A model generated the notes under the pieces. It was not told the DNA's origin. It saw nothing but the letters and a program-made list of their open reading frames with translations, and did not search any database. Positions 1 through 7,297 of a DNA stretch of 64,000 nt are shown in pieces (within the stretch, counting starts at the first letter, position 1; each line of letters opens with the position of its first letter). This DNA is from JAGVYF01 sp041650315. Lineage in GTDB: Archaea > Nanobdellota > Nanobdellia > Woesearchaeales > JAGVYF01. The stretch lies in assembly GCA_041650315.1 (NCBI GenBank), contig JBAZLJ010000002.1, positions 1 through 64,000 of the forward strand, in the 5' to 3' direction. The position numbers were made by a program, and so were the translations under genes.

Positions 1-603
1 CTTGATCAGAGCGCCGATGAAGTGGCCCAGGAGATGGTCACCATCAGCGCTCTTGGCGTTCTTGAGCGTGCGTGTAAAGCGCATCGACTCGAGCTCGCCG
101 TAGTAGTCCGGAGGCGGAGAGTTTTGGTCAGTCCACTTGGCGAGCTTCTTGACGCGAGGGTCTTGCATGAGGATCTTGATGGCTTCCTCTTCTGCCCTCG
201 CTTTCCTCTGCTTGCCCTGCAAACTGGACCAATCCTCTGCCTTGGAAGCGGCGGTCTCGGCAGGAGTCCAGAGCTCGTTGTTCAGCTTCGCGCTCAGAAT
301 CCTGTCCTCTGCCTGCCGATACTCCGGATGACGCTCGACTCCATAGGCCCGCGCCTTGAAGTAGAGTATCCCGGACAAGTCTTGGAGTTCTCCGTCCTTG
401 AAGAGCGGGATTCGGTCGATGTCCCGCTCAATCTTCAAGAACAGAAAGTGCTCTTTGGTGAGCTCTTTCTTCGCAGGAGGGTTGGAGTCCGGCTGCTGTG
501 ACTTGAGTTCAGGCAGCGGCTCAACCAGTTTTTCAAACTCCCCCAAGTAATTGAGGAGTTCGATTTCCTTCGGCTTCTCCCCCGGAAGATTGTCGTCGTC
601 CAC
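1..603 (-). CDS. Unknown protein, C-terminally cut by window edge
   Basis: An open frame starts at GTG (601-603), follows an SD (GGAGTTG) and runs for 201 codons off the left end without a stop. The protein begins MDDDNLPGEKPKEIELLNYL, is rich in charged residues and has no recognised domain. Near its middle it has Lys/Glu-rich segments likely to be helical. The codon choice (GC-ending) matches the neighbouring small genes and differs from the archaeal part of the window. It is the last visible gene of the leftward array; the long plus-strand frame over the same bases is a shadow. Function unknown. Confidence 0.75.
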   Translation of the reverse strand, partial: MDDDNLPGEKPKEIELLNYLGEFEKLVEPLPELKSQQPDSNPPAKKELTKEHFLFLKIERDIDRIPLFKDGELQDLSGILYFKARAYGVERHPEYRQAEDRILSAKLNNELWTPAETAASKAEDWSSLQGKQRKARAEEEAIKILMQDPRVKKLAKWTDQNSPPPDYYGELESMRFTRTLKNAKSADGDHLLGHFIGALIK

Positions 604-654
604 TGAGTTTTCAACTCCTCTCTTATTCTCTTTCAGAGACCTTGAACAGAGTGA

Positions 655-1077
655 TTAATCACCTTCCTCTATGTACAAGGCTCCTTCGCCTATGTACCGA
701 TGATGGTTGTACTCATCTTCCAACATGGACCGACGACGGTTGTCTCCCTCTTCCAACTGACGGCTAAGGAGATGTTTCTCCTCGATACACTTAAGGCAGA
801 ATACTTCCCAGCTGAAAACGTGTGTACAGGGAGACTCTACCTTCATGAAAGCCCTCTGTTGCGGAGTGAACAAACTCTTCGAATCCCAGGGACGATGTCC
901 GCTGAGATCAAAGTACTTATCACCCCTTCTGACCATGCCGAAGAGAAGCTCGGCGATGGTCATCTTGTGCCCTCCGAGGTGAAACTCCAGGATTCGGTAG
1001 AATCCGGGAATCCCTGGCTCGAAAGGAGTTACGAACCTATAGCAGACGACTATCGCATTCGGCTGGTCGATTCGCAT
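655..1077 (-). CDS. Hypothetical 140-aa protein
   Basis: The ATG start is preceded by an ideal bacterial SD, AGAAAGGAGGTG, seven bases upstream, which fixes the start. The protein carries scattered Cys and His (a single CxxC-like Cys-Leu-Lys-Cys near residue 95) and an acidic C-terminus rich in Glu, Tyr and His. I recognise no family. It lies between the edge gene and the secreted HEGGH protein on the same strand, with about 50 bp to the next start. Function unknown. Confidence 0.7.
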   Translation of the reverse strand: MRIDQPNAIVVCYRFVTPFEPGIPGFYRILEFHLGGHKMTIAELLFGMVRRGDKYFDLSGHRPWDSKSLFTPQQRAFMKVESPCTHVFSWEVFCLKCIEEKHLLSRQLEEGDNRRRSMLEDEYNHHRYIGEGALYIEEGD

Positions 1078-1105
1078 TTTCTCACCTCCTTTCTGAAGTG
1101 TTTTT

Positions 1106-1750
1106 CTAGAAACGCTTGGAGTACGTTACGTAACTATCGACCCCGTCGCTCTGAAAGCCCCAGCCACGCTCGCGCGGCTTGTAGTCGCGCTTGCCAGTGG
1201 TTGCGGCCCATAGACGGCGGATCTCCGAGAAGTTCAACACCACGTTGGCAACAGCTATCGCCCTGAAATAGCCGTCGCCCTTCCCCGTGATTCTCTTGAG
1301 GTTCTGGATGTCGGACGTCTCGGGCCGGTTCAAACCGATTTCGTCGGCGAGAACATAACCCGTTACGTCTAACTTCGACCAGAGAGCGGTTGCGGCCAGA
1401 GCCCGCTTGAAGAACTGACTGCCCTCTTGCCGAACCTCGAGTGCCCTCGTCGCGCCCTTGTCGAGCTCGATGCTGTTCCTCAAGCCGGCGCTGGCGAACT
1501 TCCAACGCTGTTCGAACGACATCTCCCTTCCATCGATCCACGTACAGCCGGTCGGCGTGATGGGATGAAGCTCGAGTTCCAGAGAAGCTGCATGCCCACC
1601 GTACCGCATGTGCCCACCCTCGTGGTTCATGAGGGACAAATTCTGAGCCACGCTCAGGGCAGCGAGCGTAGTCAGAATGTTGTCGGCGCGGACGACGGGC
1701 GTGAGGACGAGGGCGAGAACCAGGGTGATGAGAACGAGGTACTTATTCAT
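1106..1750 (-). CDS. Secreted protein with HEGGH motif, putative metalloprotease
   Basis: The frame is open to 1777, but the ATG at 1750 has the SD (GAAAGAGGG) and gives a classic signal peptide (MNKYLVLITLVLALVLTPVV, then RAD). After it comes His43-Glu44-Gly-Gly-His47 with a further His53, the HExxHxxxxxH spacing of zinc metallopeptidases such as metzincins, although the usual Gly is displaced. The remaining 150 residues have no clear family and no second transmembrane span. Export is well supported; protease activity is inferred from the motif alone. The first residues MNKYL are shared with two other exported proteins in this array (starts at 3714 and 5267). Confidence 0.7.
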   Translation of the reverse strand: MNKYLVLITLVLALVLTPVVRADNILTTLAALSVAQNLSLMNHEGGHMRYGGHAASLELELHPITPTGCTWIDGREMSFEQRWKFASAGLRNSIELDKGATRALEVRQEGSQFFKRALAATALWSKLDVTGYVLADEIGLNRPETSDIQNLKRITGKGDGYFRAIAVANVVLNFSEIRRLWAATTGKRDYKPRERGWGFQSDGVDSYVTYSKRF

Positions 1751-1780
1751 TGGTCCCTCTTTCGAGGTAGAGTACAATTA

Positions 1781-2167
1781 TTAGTTCGAGTTCTTGATGA
1801 GGTCCTTGCGGAACCACTTGCCGAACTTGCGCCAGAGCTTCGCGATGTCCTCGGGCTTCACGTTCTTCAGCCCGCGGATGAGCTCGGTCGCGGACGCGAT
1901 GTTGCCCTTGGCGAGGAACTGCCTGAGTTCCTGAGTGACGCGCTGGAGCATCACGGGATACTGGGCGCGCTGGGTAGTGGCTACCTTGGCCCACAACGGA
2001 GCGGAGTCCTCCTCGCGGAGAGCCGGGCGGATGTCCCGAAGGTAGCGGATGGCGCCGCGATAGTTCTCTTCTGCGAGCAGGCCGTTGAGCCGGTTCTGGA
2101 TGTCCTGGAACATCTCCTGGTAATCCTCGCCGGTCTCCTGCTGGAGAACCTGCATGCTCTTCTTCAT
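1781..2167 (-). CDS. Hypothetical helical protein, 128 aa
   Basis: The ATG follows GAAGGAGGTG, which decides this start over the overlapping 147-aa shadow frame. The protein is amphipathic and helical (QETGEDYQEMFQDIQNRLNG; later RQFLAKGNIASATELIRGLK) and ends in a basic Trp-rich segment (KLWRKFGKWFRKDL). It has no signal peptide or transmembrane span. It could be a cytoplasmic adaptor or structural protein of a mobile element, but I assign no function. Confidence 0.7.
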   Translation of the reverse strand: MKKSMQVLQQETGEDYQEMFQDIQNRLNGLLAEENYRGAIRYLRDIRPALREEDSAPLWAKVATTQRAQYPVMLQRVTQELRQFLAKGNIASATELIRGLKNVKPEDIAKLWRKFGKWFRKDLIKNSN

Positions 2168-2182
2168 TTTCTTTCACCTCCT

Positions 2183-2311
2183 TCACTTCTGTCGGATGAC
2201 GGTGATGACCGCCATGATGACGACTGCGACCACGAGCGGAGTGTAGAACGGGAGCAGAGCGTCCCGGATGGGGGTGAGAATGTCCCGAGCTATGAACATG
2301 AGCTGCATCAT
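2183..2311 (-). CDS. Small membrane protein, 42 aa
   Basis: A short gene read directly from the sequence: ATG at 2311, SD AAGGAG nine bases upstream, TGA at 2183-2185. The product starts MMQLMFIARDILTPIRDALL and ends in one strongly hydrophobic span (PLVVAVVIMAVITVI) followed by RQK. It fits tightly between two SD-led genes on the same strand; its stop lies within the SD region of the next gene, a sign of translational coupling. A one-span membrane peptide of a phage-like array is plausible (holin-like, for example), but length and topology alone cannot prove that. Confidence 0.65.
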   Translation of the reverse strand: MMQLMFIARDILTPIRDALLPFYTPLVVAVVIMAVITVIRQK

Positions 2312-2346
2312 CTGCTGCGTCTCCTTGGTTCGGCTGGTTGTGCGTC

Positions 2347-2601
2347 TTAGTTCTGCGTCTTCGCCTCGAGCTGCTTCAACAGCCAGTCGAGGCGGTCGTC
2401 GGACTCCTGGAGCTTGTCCTTGTACTCCTGGAGCGAATCCCTGAGATCGGAGAGCTCGATCAGTTGCACCTCCTTATAATCAGCCTTGAGGTATTTCAAC
2501 TCCACGAGCGCCTCGCGACACTCCTCTTTGAGGAGCTTTGCCTCACTCAAAGCCCTGAGCATCTCCTTTCGGAGTTGCTCGTGTTTCTGCAGAAAATCCA
2601 C
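2347..2601 (-). CDS. Coiled-coil protein, 84 aa, GTG start
   Basis: GTG start at 2599-2601 with SD AAGGAGG. The whole chain is heptad-like and rich in Leu, Glu, Lys and Asp (EQLRKEMLRALSEAKLLKEE and onward), so it should form a long coiled coil. There is no membrane span or catalytic motif. It is probably a small scaffolding or oligomerising protein; function unknown. Confidence 0.7.
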   Translation of the reverse strand: MDFLQKHEQLRKEMLRALSEAKLLKEECREALVELKYLKADYKEVQLIELSDLRDSLQEYKDKLQESDDRLDWLLKQLEAKTQN

Positions 2602-2612
2602 TTTGAACCTCC

Positions 2613-3092
2613 TTACATGGTCCAGGAATAAAGGCTGGGGTGAAGCTTCTTCACCTCGGCCTTGGCCACGTACTTGGCCCGCCCCTTCGCCTCAGCGCGA
2701 CGCATCTTGCGACGCCACTGATAGGCCGTGAGCTTCTTGCCCGAGCGACTGCCGGAGCGACGAAGCTCCTTGAGGGAGATGGCGAGACTCAACTTCCTGT
2801 GGAGAGCGAGGCTCGCCTGGAACTGACGCTCCCTCTCCATTCTGGCCACCTTCTCCTTCGCCTTCTCCTGCTCCTTCTTCGAGAGAGGGCGGGACTCCTT
2901 GACCGGAGGCAAGTCGTAGAGCTCGGCCATCTGGCGGCGCTTGGCGCGGGTCTTCTCCTCGAAGGGGAGGTCGCGCTCGTCCATGGTGCGGATGCGGGAG
3001 ACGATGGCTCTGGCCGAGAACTCTAGGTCCGCCTTGTCTACGGAGACGCTCTGATAGACCCAGCCAAAGAAGAACTCCAAGATCGACTTCAT
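2613..3092 (-). CDS. Highly basic hypothetical protein, 159 aa
   Basis: The frame is open to 3314, but the ATG at 3092 has an SD (AAGGAG) and a sensible N-terminus (MKSILEFFFGWVYQ). The middle is a charged Lys/Arg/Glu helix (SKKEQEKAKEKVARMERERQ) and the C-terminal third is strongly basic (KLTAYQWRRKMRRAEAKGRA), consistent with nucleic-acid binding. No named domain is visible. Confidence 0.65.
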   Translation of the reverse strand: MKSILEFFFGWVYQSVSVDKADLEFSARAIVSRIRTMDERDLPFEEKTRAKRRQMAELYDLPPVKESRPLSKKEQEKAKEKVARMERERQFQASLALHRKLSLAISLKELRRSGSRSGKKLTAYQWRRKMRRAEAKGRAKYVAKAEVKKLHPSLYSWTM

Positions 3093-3103
3093 CGTTGCTC
3101 TCC

Positions 3104-3310
3104 TTACTTCCCGAAGGCCCGCTGGATCGAACGACCCTTGCGGGCAGTAGTGGCGCGGATGCACCGAACATCGAACTCGGACTCGAATCTCCTGTCCGCG
3201 AAAGAAACTCCCATGTCCTTCGCAGCGCGATTCGGATCCTTGTACCTCGAAACCCCCTCTCCAATCGGTTCGTGGAGAGCATTGCGAATCTCGAACCAGT
3301 ACACCTTCAT
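3104..3310 (-). CDS. Small basic protein, 68 aa
   Basis: ATG at 3310 with SD GAAAGGAG. This start removes a long unsupported N-terminal extension of the open frame. The product (MKVYWFEIRNALHEPIGEGV...) is compact and basic, with no membrane span or known motif. It is the first gene after one of the recurrent stem-loop units (3351-3439), so it probably opens a transcription unit that runs left through the basic and coiled-coil genes. Confidence 0.65.
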   Translation of the reverse strand: MKVYWFEIRNALHEPIGEGVSRYKDPNRAAKDMGVSFADRRFESEFDVRCIRATTARKGRSIQRAFGK

Positions 3311-3343
3311 CCACACACTCCTTTCGTTGTACTCCGGTACTAT

Positions 3344-3439
3344 ACTATTTATCTGAACGCGCTTTGATGCGCGGTTGTGTTCTCCTCCAGGCGCTCCAGA
3401 ATAGGTGCAAGATATGCACTGCTTCCTGCTCTGGAGCGC
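3344..3439 (-). promoter_or_regulatory. Intergenic stem-loop unit 1
   Basis: A perfect 10-bp inverted repeat (GCGCTCCAGA at 3391-3400, TCTGGAGCGC at 3430-3439) encloses a second small hairpin (GTGCA/TGCAC). It is followed on the minus strand by CGCGC-N6-GCGCG (3358-3373) and an AT-rich ATAGTATAG stretch just before the SD of the next gene. The same order recurs at least four more times in this block. It is probably a terminator or processing stem followed by a start signal; there is no U-tract after the large stem. Confidence 0.6.
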
Positions 3440-3447
3440 AAGATGAA

Positions 3448-3714
3448 CTAGCGATCCCCTGCACCGCTGTACATAACCAGGAGGATGAGGAATCCGAGAC
3501 AAAGATAGAACTGCACTATCATCACCAGCCCGATCCAGTCAAAGTTTTCCCCTGTCGCAACTGGAGGGCTGGTGTAGCTCAGAACGTGCTGGTCCGGAGG
3601 GAGCGGCTTCGGCGGCTGGATTCCGTTACCAGTGTCTGGTCTCTCGACCTGAGCGGAGGCGAGAGCCGGAATGAAGATGGCGAAGAGTAGAACGATGCAG
3701 AGGTACTTATTCAA
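3448..3714 (-). CDS. Secreted or membrane protein, 88 aa, TTG start
   Basis: TTG start at 3712-3714 after a strong SD (TAAGGAGGTG). The N-terminus (MNKYLCIVLLFAIFIPALAS, then AQ) is a signal peptide, followed by a Pro-rich linker and a C-terminal hydrophobic span (GLVMIVQFYLCLGFLILLVM). It thus looks like a signal peptide plus one anchor. The first residues match the other MNKYL proteins of the array. Function unknown. Confidence 0.7.
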   Translation of the reverse strand: MNKYLCIVLLFAIFIPALASAQVERPDTGNGIQPPKPLPPDQHVLSYTSPPVATGENFDWIGLVMIVQFYLCLGFLILLVMYSGAGDR

Positions 3715-3725
3715 ATCTCACCTCC

Positions 3726-4085
3726 TTAACGGATCCTGATGCCCTGGGACACGGTGCTGGACAAGAACTTGCGCGGGGTCTCGTTGGGCAGAGCCGGCGG
3801 ATTCTCAGTCTGCCACTGGAACTTCCGAACGAAATACACCAGCGTGCCTGCGACGCCGGTAGTAAGGAGGATGGTCCCCACGTTGTACCAGAGAGCCGCC
3901 TTCGCCGGGACCAGGTTCATCATGCTCGACGCCACAGCCAAGACCAGGAAGGTGAACATGAGGAATGCGAAGCTGATGAGGCCGATCTCCTGCAACGTGT
4001 TCGTCGCGTTGTTGGTGTTCTGGGTCTTGGGCAAATGATGGACGTAAGACTTCTCCGAAAACTTGGCGACGTCGTTCTTGGTCAT
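3726..4085 (-). CDS. Membrane protein with two spans, 119 aa
   Basis: ATG at 4085 with a weaker upstream GAAAGGTAAGG. A hydrophilic N-terminus containing LPKTQNTNNATNT precedes two hydrophobic spans (about residues 34-56 and 65-88) and a polar tail. The LPKT-x-NT motif recurs at the N-terminus of the next gene (4188-4370), so the two look like partial paralogues. A stem-loop (GGGAGG 4139-4144 / CCTCCC 4163-4168) and a TTGACA box (4133-4138) lie upstream and may be terminator and promoter. Confidence 0.65.
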   Translation of the reverse strand: MTKNDVAKFSEKSYVHHLPKTQNTNNATNTLQEIGLISFAFLMFTFLVLAVASSMMNLVPAKAALWYNVGTILLTTGVAGTLVYFVRKFQWQTENPPALPNETPRKFLSSTVSQGIRIR

Positions 4086-4187
4086 GGTACTACCTTACCT
4101 TTCGGTACTTATTTTGCGGTACTAACTCTTATTGTCAAGGGAGGCATCTTAGGATATAGTTCCCTCCCGACAGAACTTAGGGTTGTG

Positions 4188-4370
4188 CTACTGCAGGACG
4201 ACGGCCGCGGGCTTGGTCTGCGTGTTGACCGCGCCAGTGGCAAACAGGAAGATGCTCGCGAAGGTCGCCACCACGACGAACACGACGGCGGAGAGCGCGA
4301 GCTTCTTGGCGGTGTTCTGGGTGCGGCTGGTGTTCTTGGTCTTGGGCAGGTCCATGAAGAAAGTCTTCAT
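4188..4370 (-). CDS. Single-span membrane protein, 60 aa
   Basis: ATG at 4370, SD GGAAGGGG. The N-terminus MKTFFMDLPKTKNTSRTQNT is followed by one hydrophobic span (LALSAVVFVVVATFASIFLF) and a short tail. It shares the LPKT-x-NT-x-x-T-x-NT pattern with the gene to its left. It is not a sortase signal: LPKT is followed by Lys or Gln rather than Gly and lies before, not after, the mature domain. Function unknown. Confidence 0.65.
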   Translation of the reverse strand: MKTFFMDLPKTKNTSRTQNTAKKLALSAVVFVVVATFASIFLFATGAVNTQTKPAAVVLQ

Positions 4371-4425
4371 CGAATGACGCCCCTTCCGTTGAGTGTGGAT
4401 GTCGAAGACCCCTGGGAACGAAGTA

Positions 4426-4755
4426 CTACTCGTTGGGCTCGAGGTTGCCGTTGAACCGCAGGCCGCAGCACGGGCAGACGAACGCGTTGTCCTGGTCCGA
4501 GCCGTCGCGAAGCTGCACGAGCGCGAAGCCGCACTCGCAGACGATGGACGTCCTGGTGCCTGCGATCTTGCGGAAGGCGGTGTCGATCCGGATGCTGAGG
4601 TCGTCGAGGTCGATGCTGTTGGGCTTGCGGAGGAAGGTCTGCCTGATCTTGTCGTAGTTGGCGGGCGTGCGCGTGTCGTTCTCGGCGAGCTCTGACAGGA
4701 ACTTGCTGGAGAAACGGGACTTCGCGGTCTCGGCCTGGAGGTTCGTCTTCTTCAT
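4426..4755 (-). CDS. C-terminal zinc-ribbon protein, 109 aa
   Basis: ATG at 4755 after GGAAAG. The C-terminal half has two Cys pairs, CECG and CPCCG, about 20 residues apart, forming a probable zinc ribbon, and ends NGNLEPNE. The N-terminal half is polar and helical. Such ribbons bind nucleic acid or protein partners in many phage and cellular proteins; the specific role is unknown. Confidence 0.65.
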   Translation of the reverse strand: MKKTNLQAETAKSRFSSKFLSELAENDTRTPANYDKIRQTFLRKPNSIDLDDLSIRIDTAFRKIAGTRTSIVCECGFALVQLRDGSDQDNAFVCPCCGLRFNGNLEPNE

Positions 4756-4820
4756 CGTACACTTTCCTTCCGTTGAGAACTGGAGGTATCAGACACAAGG
4801 ACTGAACGCGAGAAATTGTC

Positions 4821-5267
4821 TTAGTTGCCGTCCTTCCGTATCACGTAGTAGATGGTGGTCGTCCGGATGATGAGCTCGGGAAACGCAGTCTCCACGTTCG
4901 TGAAGCTGTCCAGCTCGATGAGTCCGTCAGCCTTGACGTTGACGGCGAAGTGCTTCGCGAAGTACTCCGCCTCCTCATCAGACGTGCCGGTCCAGTAGTC
5001 CATCTTCAAGGTGCCCACGAGAGTGCTGTCCTTGGGACACTTGTTCTTGAAGATATCTATTGATCCTACGACTTCTTGATTGGCCAACTGCAGCCTCGGA
5101 TACGGGGTGCTGTAGTCTACCGGCGTCCAGTCCACGGAACCTCTGAAGAAGATGTTCGTGTCCATGAGCCAGCCCTTGTCGGCGTTGATGGGGCCGCGCT
5201 CGTTGAGAACTTCGTACCCGACCAGAGCCATGATGATCAGCACCAGAGCCACGAGGTACTTGTTCAT
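4821..5267 (-). CDS. Exported protein with MNKYL signal, 148 aa
   Basis: ATG at 5267 with SD GAAAGAAGG. An N-terminal hydrophobic segment (MNKYLVALVLIIMALVGYEV) acts as signal or anchor and is followed by a mixed alpha/beta domain with a single Cys. It shares its first five residues with the exported proteins starting at 1750 and 3714, suggesting a duplicated export leader. No recognised domain. Confidence 0.65.
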   Translation of the reverse strand: MNKYLVALVLIIMALVGYEVLNERGPINADKGWLMDTNIFFRGSVDWTPVDYSTPYPRLQLANQEVVGSIDIFKNKCPKDSTLVGTLKMDYWTGTSDEEAEYFAKHFAVNVKADGLIELDSFTNVETAFPELIIRTTTIYYVIRKDGN

Positions 5268-5302
5268 GGAATCCTTCTTTCAGTTGGTACTTGGTTGGGG
5301 GA

Positions 5303-5467
5303 CTAGTCGATGACGATGATCTTGGTCTTGCCGTCGGCGCCCTTCATGATGACCTTGTCGAAGTCGCACTTCTCGTTGCCGATGAACGTCTCGATGTACA
5401 TGACCTGGTCTTTTTCCAGATCGTACGAACTGCGGGAAGGGATGTGGACGATGGGCTTGCCGGTCAT
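5303..5467 (-). CDS. Small hypothetical protein, 54 aa
   Basis: Read directly: ATG at 5467 with SD GAAAGGAAG, stop TAG at 5303-5305. The product (MTGKPIVHIPSRSSYDLEKD...) has alternating beta-like segments and ends KTKIIVID. It has no membrane span or Cys pair. It fits exactly between SD-led neighbours on the same strand, and the competing plus-strand frames lack an SD. Function unknown. Confidence 0.6.
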   Translation of the reverse strand: MTGKPIVHIPSRSSYDLEKDQVMYIETFIGNEKCDFDKVIMKGADGKTKIIVID

Positions 5468-5510
5468 TCGTGATACTTCCTTTCGGGGTTAAGAAACTCC
5501 TTTTACAAAG

Positions 5511-5822
5511 CTAGAAACTGACGTACTTCATGCTGAAGGGATCGTAACGCTCCTTCCTTACCAAGCGACCATTGTCGTAGTAATTGATTGTGCCATCCGG
5601 TTTGTAATCCTTGATGCACTGACCGCTCTTGTCGTAGAAGATTGCCCAACACGAACCTTCAATCCGTTCGAGCCAACCTTCCCGATGATAGAAATGCTTC
5701 GTACCATCGGACCTCTTGATCATGAACAGTCGGTCAGCCTCGTAGTAGTACTTGTCGCCGGTCACGAACGTACCGACAGCGAGAATGATGTTAGCGAGCC
5801 ACCTGCGGAACTTCTTGAGCAT
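5511..5822 (-). CDS. Protein with MORN/YD-like repeats, 103 aa
   Basis: ATG at 5822, SD CGAAAGGAGGTG. A short hydrophobic N-terminus (ANIILAVGTFVTG) is followed by repeated units of the form YYxxDGxxxxY (YYYEADRLFMIKRSDG; KPDGTINYYDNGRLVRKERY), resembling MORN or YwqK-like antitoxin repeats. It is the first gene after stem-loop unit 2. The repeat-like pattern is visible; any toxin/antitoxin role would be conjecture. Confidence 0.65.
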   Translation of the reverse strand: MLKKFRRWLANIILAVGTFVTGDKYYYEADRLFMIKRSDGTKHFYHREGWLERIEGSCWAIFYDKSGQCIKDYKPDGTINYYDNGRLVRKERYDPFSMKYVSF

Positions 5823-5860
5823 CTGTCACCTCCTTTCGCTCAGGTTAATGGTTCGTTGGT

Positions 5861-5945
5861 CTATCAGACAAAGCGCTTACGCGCTATTACTTTATCCTTC
5901 AGGCCCAGAGCGTTTATTGTTACTGATTTGTGGTTTGCTCTGGGC
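5861..5945 (-). promoter_or_regulatory. Intergenic stem-loop unit 2 (copy of unit 3)
   Basis: Large stem GCCCAGAGC (5903-5911) / GCTCTGGGC (5937-5945), then small stem AGCGC-TTAC-GCGCT (5872-5885), then CTGATAGACC before the leader of the 103-aa gene. About 78 bp (5868-5945) recur at 6238-6315 with only two differences. This is a long direct repeat in a regulatory position. Confidence 0.75.
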
Positions 5946-5971
5946 GTAGAGTCATCTTGGCGCCGATGCAA

Positions 5972-6193
5972 TCAAAGATACTTGAAGTACTGCGCCAAGA
6001 GCATGAGCAAGTAACTGATAAAAGCGCCGAGGCCCATGCCTTGCCAGAAACCGAACGGGATGCCCGTGAAGCAACAGTATCCCAGCCAAGGGATAACTGC
6101 TGCACAAACGACGATGTAGAGAACGAAACACAGATATCCGGCAATGTAGCCGAAACCCGGCATCCCAAAGCCACCACTGGTAAAACCAGCCAT
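5972..6193 (-). CDS. Small Gly/Phe-rich membrane protein, 73 aa
   Basis: ATG at 6193 is favoured over the in-frame GTG six bases upstream because of SD spacing (AGAGGAAG). The product starts MAGFTSGGFGMPGFGYIAGY and has two hydrophobic spans with several Cys and Gly residues. It is a small integral membrane protein bounded on both sides by copies of the same stem-loop unit, so it is probably its own transcription unit. Confidence 0.6.
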   Translation of the reverse strand: MAGFTSGGFGMPGFGYIAGYLCFVLYIVVCAAVIPWLGYCCFTGIPFGFWQGMGLGAFISYLLMLLAQYFKYL

Positions 6194-6230
6194 ACGCACT
6201 TCCTCTCATGTCAGTTACTTTGTTTTGAGT

Positions 6231-6315
6231 CTATAGCACAAAGCGCTTACGCGCTATTACTTTCTCCTTCAGGCCCAGAGCGTTTATTGTTACTGATTTG
6301 TTGTTTGCTCTGGGC
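6231..6315 (-). promoter_or_regulatory. Intergenic stem-loop unit 3 (copy of unit 2)
   Basis: Same architecture as unit 2: large stem 6273-6281 / 6307-6315, small stem AGCGC-TTAC-GCGCT (6242-6255), then GCTATAGACTC before the leader of the 73-aa membrane protein. The repeat ends where the gene-specific leader begins. Confidence 0.75.
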
Positions 6316-6340
6316 GAGAGTTGTGGCCGGCGGAACGAAA

Positions 6341-6835
6341 TCAGGAGAGCTGGATGAAGTCCTTATGCTCCACGATGTCGCCCGCGATGTTGCGACACAT
6401 CATCAACTCGCAAACCCCTTCAGCCGCGAACTTGTAATACTCGCGACACATGGGTCTCGGGAACCGAGTAAAATCCGATTCCATCGCAGAGTAGATTAAC
6501 TTGCAGTGGGTCTTGAGCCGGCCAGCCATGTCGTAGCTGTTCCGGACTACTAGGTTCCCTTCGCCGTCGTGAAGCTCGAACAGCTTCAGATAGCCGTTGG
6601 GCCTGAACTCCCAGTACATCTTCCACCAGCAGTCATCCCCCGGGACATCGACGAAGTACCGAGCCCAGTTCTTCTCGAACGAGCACATGCCAGAGAACTT
6701 GTCGGCCAGGAGGCCAGCGAAGAACCTCTGCATGTTGGACGTGATCCTGCCCCGACCCTGAACCGCATGTGCGATGCACGAGATGATGGTGATGGGGATG
6801 ATGACCTTGCGCATGACTTTCTCGCGCTTGCTCAT
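6341..6835 (-). CDS. Exported or anchored protein, 164 aa
   Basis: ATG at 6835 with SD GAAAGAGG, in place of the upstream frame opening. An N-terminal basic/hydrophobic stretch (REKVMRKVIIPITIISCIAH) resembles a signal or anchor. The body has Trp/Tyr/Asp-rich repeats (WEFRPNGYLKLFELHDGEGN...) similar in style to the 103-aa MORN-like protein nearby, plus six Cys that could form disulfides. Function unknown. Confidence 0.6.
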   Translation of the reverse strand: MSKREKVMRKVIIPITIISCIAHAVQGRGRITSNMQRFFAGLLADKFSGMCSFEKNWARYFVDVPGDDCWWKMYWEFRPNGYLKLFELHDGEGNLVVRNSYDMAGRLKTHCKLIYSAMESDFTRFPRPMCREYYKFAAEGVCELMMCRNIAGDIVEHKDFIQLS

Positions 6836-6890
6836 TGTACGCCTCTTTCGGTACACTTTGTTTGAGGTACTTTTGTTTCAGTCCCTTACT

Positions 6891-6928
6891 GCCCAGAGTC
6901 TTATTGTATCATTAGCTTGACTCTGGGT
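6891..6928 (-). promoter_or_regulatory. Stem-loop unit 4
   Basis: CCCAGAGTC (6892-6900) pairs with GACTCTGGG (6919-6927). This is a sequence variant of units 2 and 3 in which both arms changed together (GAGC/GCTC became GAGTC/GACTC). It follows the stop of the next gene to the right. The paired change supports a structural role. Confidence 0.6.
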
Positions 6929-6953
6929 ATGTGATGTCGGCGCTGGACTACTT

Positions 6954-7193
6954 CTACTTCTTCTTGTTGTCGTTCTTGGCGTCCGCGAGGGCCTTGGCCA
7001 AGACCTTGAGAATGATGGGATCGATGCCGCGCTGCTTGGCGATGGCCAGCTTGACCTCGGCCGTCACCAAGTCTCCCTTCTTGAGATCCCTCTCGAACTG
7101 CGACACCTCCTCCATACTCTCCCCCATGAACTCCAGGGTCTTCTCGTTGCCCTTCTTCACACCCATCATCCGCCTGCCGTTGTTGATCGTCAT
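6954..7193 (-). CDS. Small hypothetical protein, 79 aa
   Basis: ATG at 7193, SD GAAGGGAG. The protein (MTINNGRRMMGVKKGNEKTL...) is soluble, helical and charged, and ends in a Lys/Asn tail. The open frame upstream to 7337 crosses a stem-loop unit and lacks an SD, so it is rejected as coding. No family recognised. Confidence 0.65.
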   Translation of the reverse strand: MTINNGRRMMGVKKGNEKTLEFMGESMEEVSQFERDLKKGDLVTAEVKLAIAKQRGIDPIILKVLAKALADAKNDNKKK

Positions 7194-7230
7194 GAACGTT
7201 CTCCCTTCGTTTAGTCCTTGGATTCTTGGT

Positions 7231-7297
7231 CTATCGTTAATCCGCTTTAGCGGAGTTATGTTCGAAGTTGGCAGAGCCAATAAAAGTAGGCTCTGCG
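7231..7297 (-). promoter_or_regulatory. Stem-loop unit 5
   Basis: Large stem GCAGAGCC (7271-7278) / GGCTCTGC (7289-7296), then small stem TCCGC-TTTA-GCGGA (7241-7254), then CGATAGACCAAG before the leader of the 79-aa gene. The large stem-loop is identical over 27 bases to the one at 7909-7935. Confidence 0.7.

Noticed and set aside
1427..2350. Long plus-strand open frames in the left block (307 aa here, 159 aa at 22-501 and others)
   Set aside because: They have no SD, overlap several SD-led minus genes and arise from GC-rich codon bias on the opposite strand.
4188..4370. LPKT as a sortase motif
   Set aside because: The residue after LPKT is Lys or Gln, not Gly, and the motif lies at the N-terminus before the span instead of near the C-terminus.
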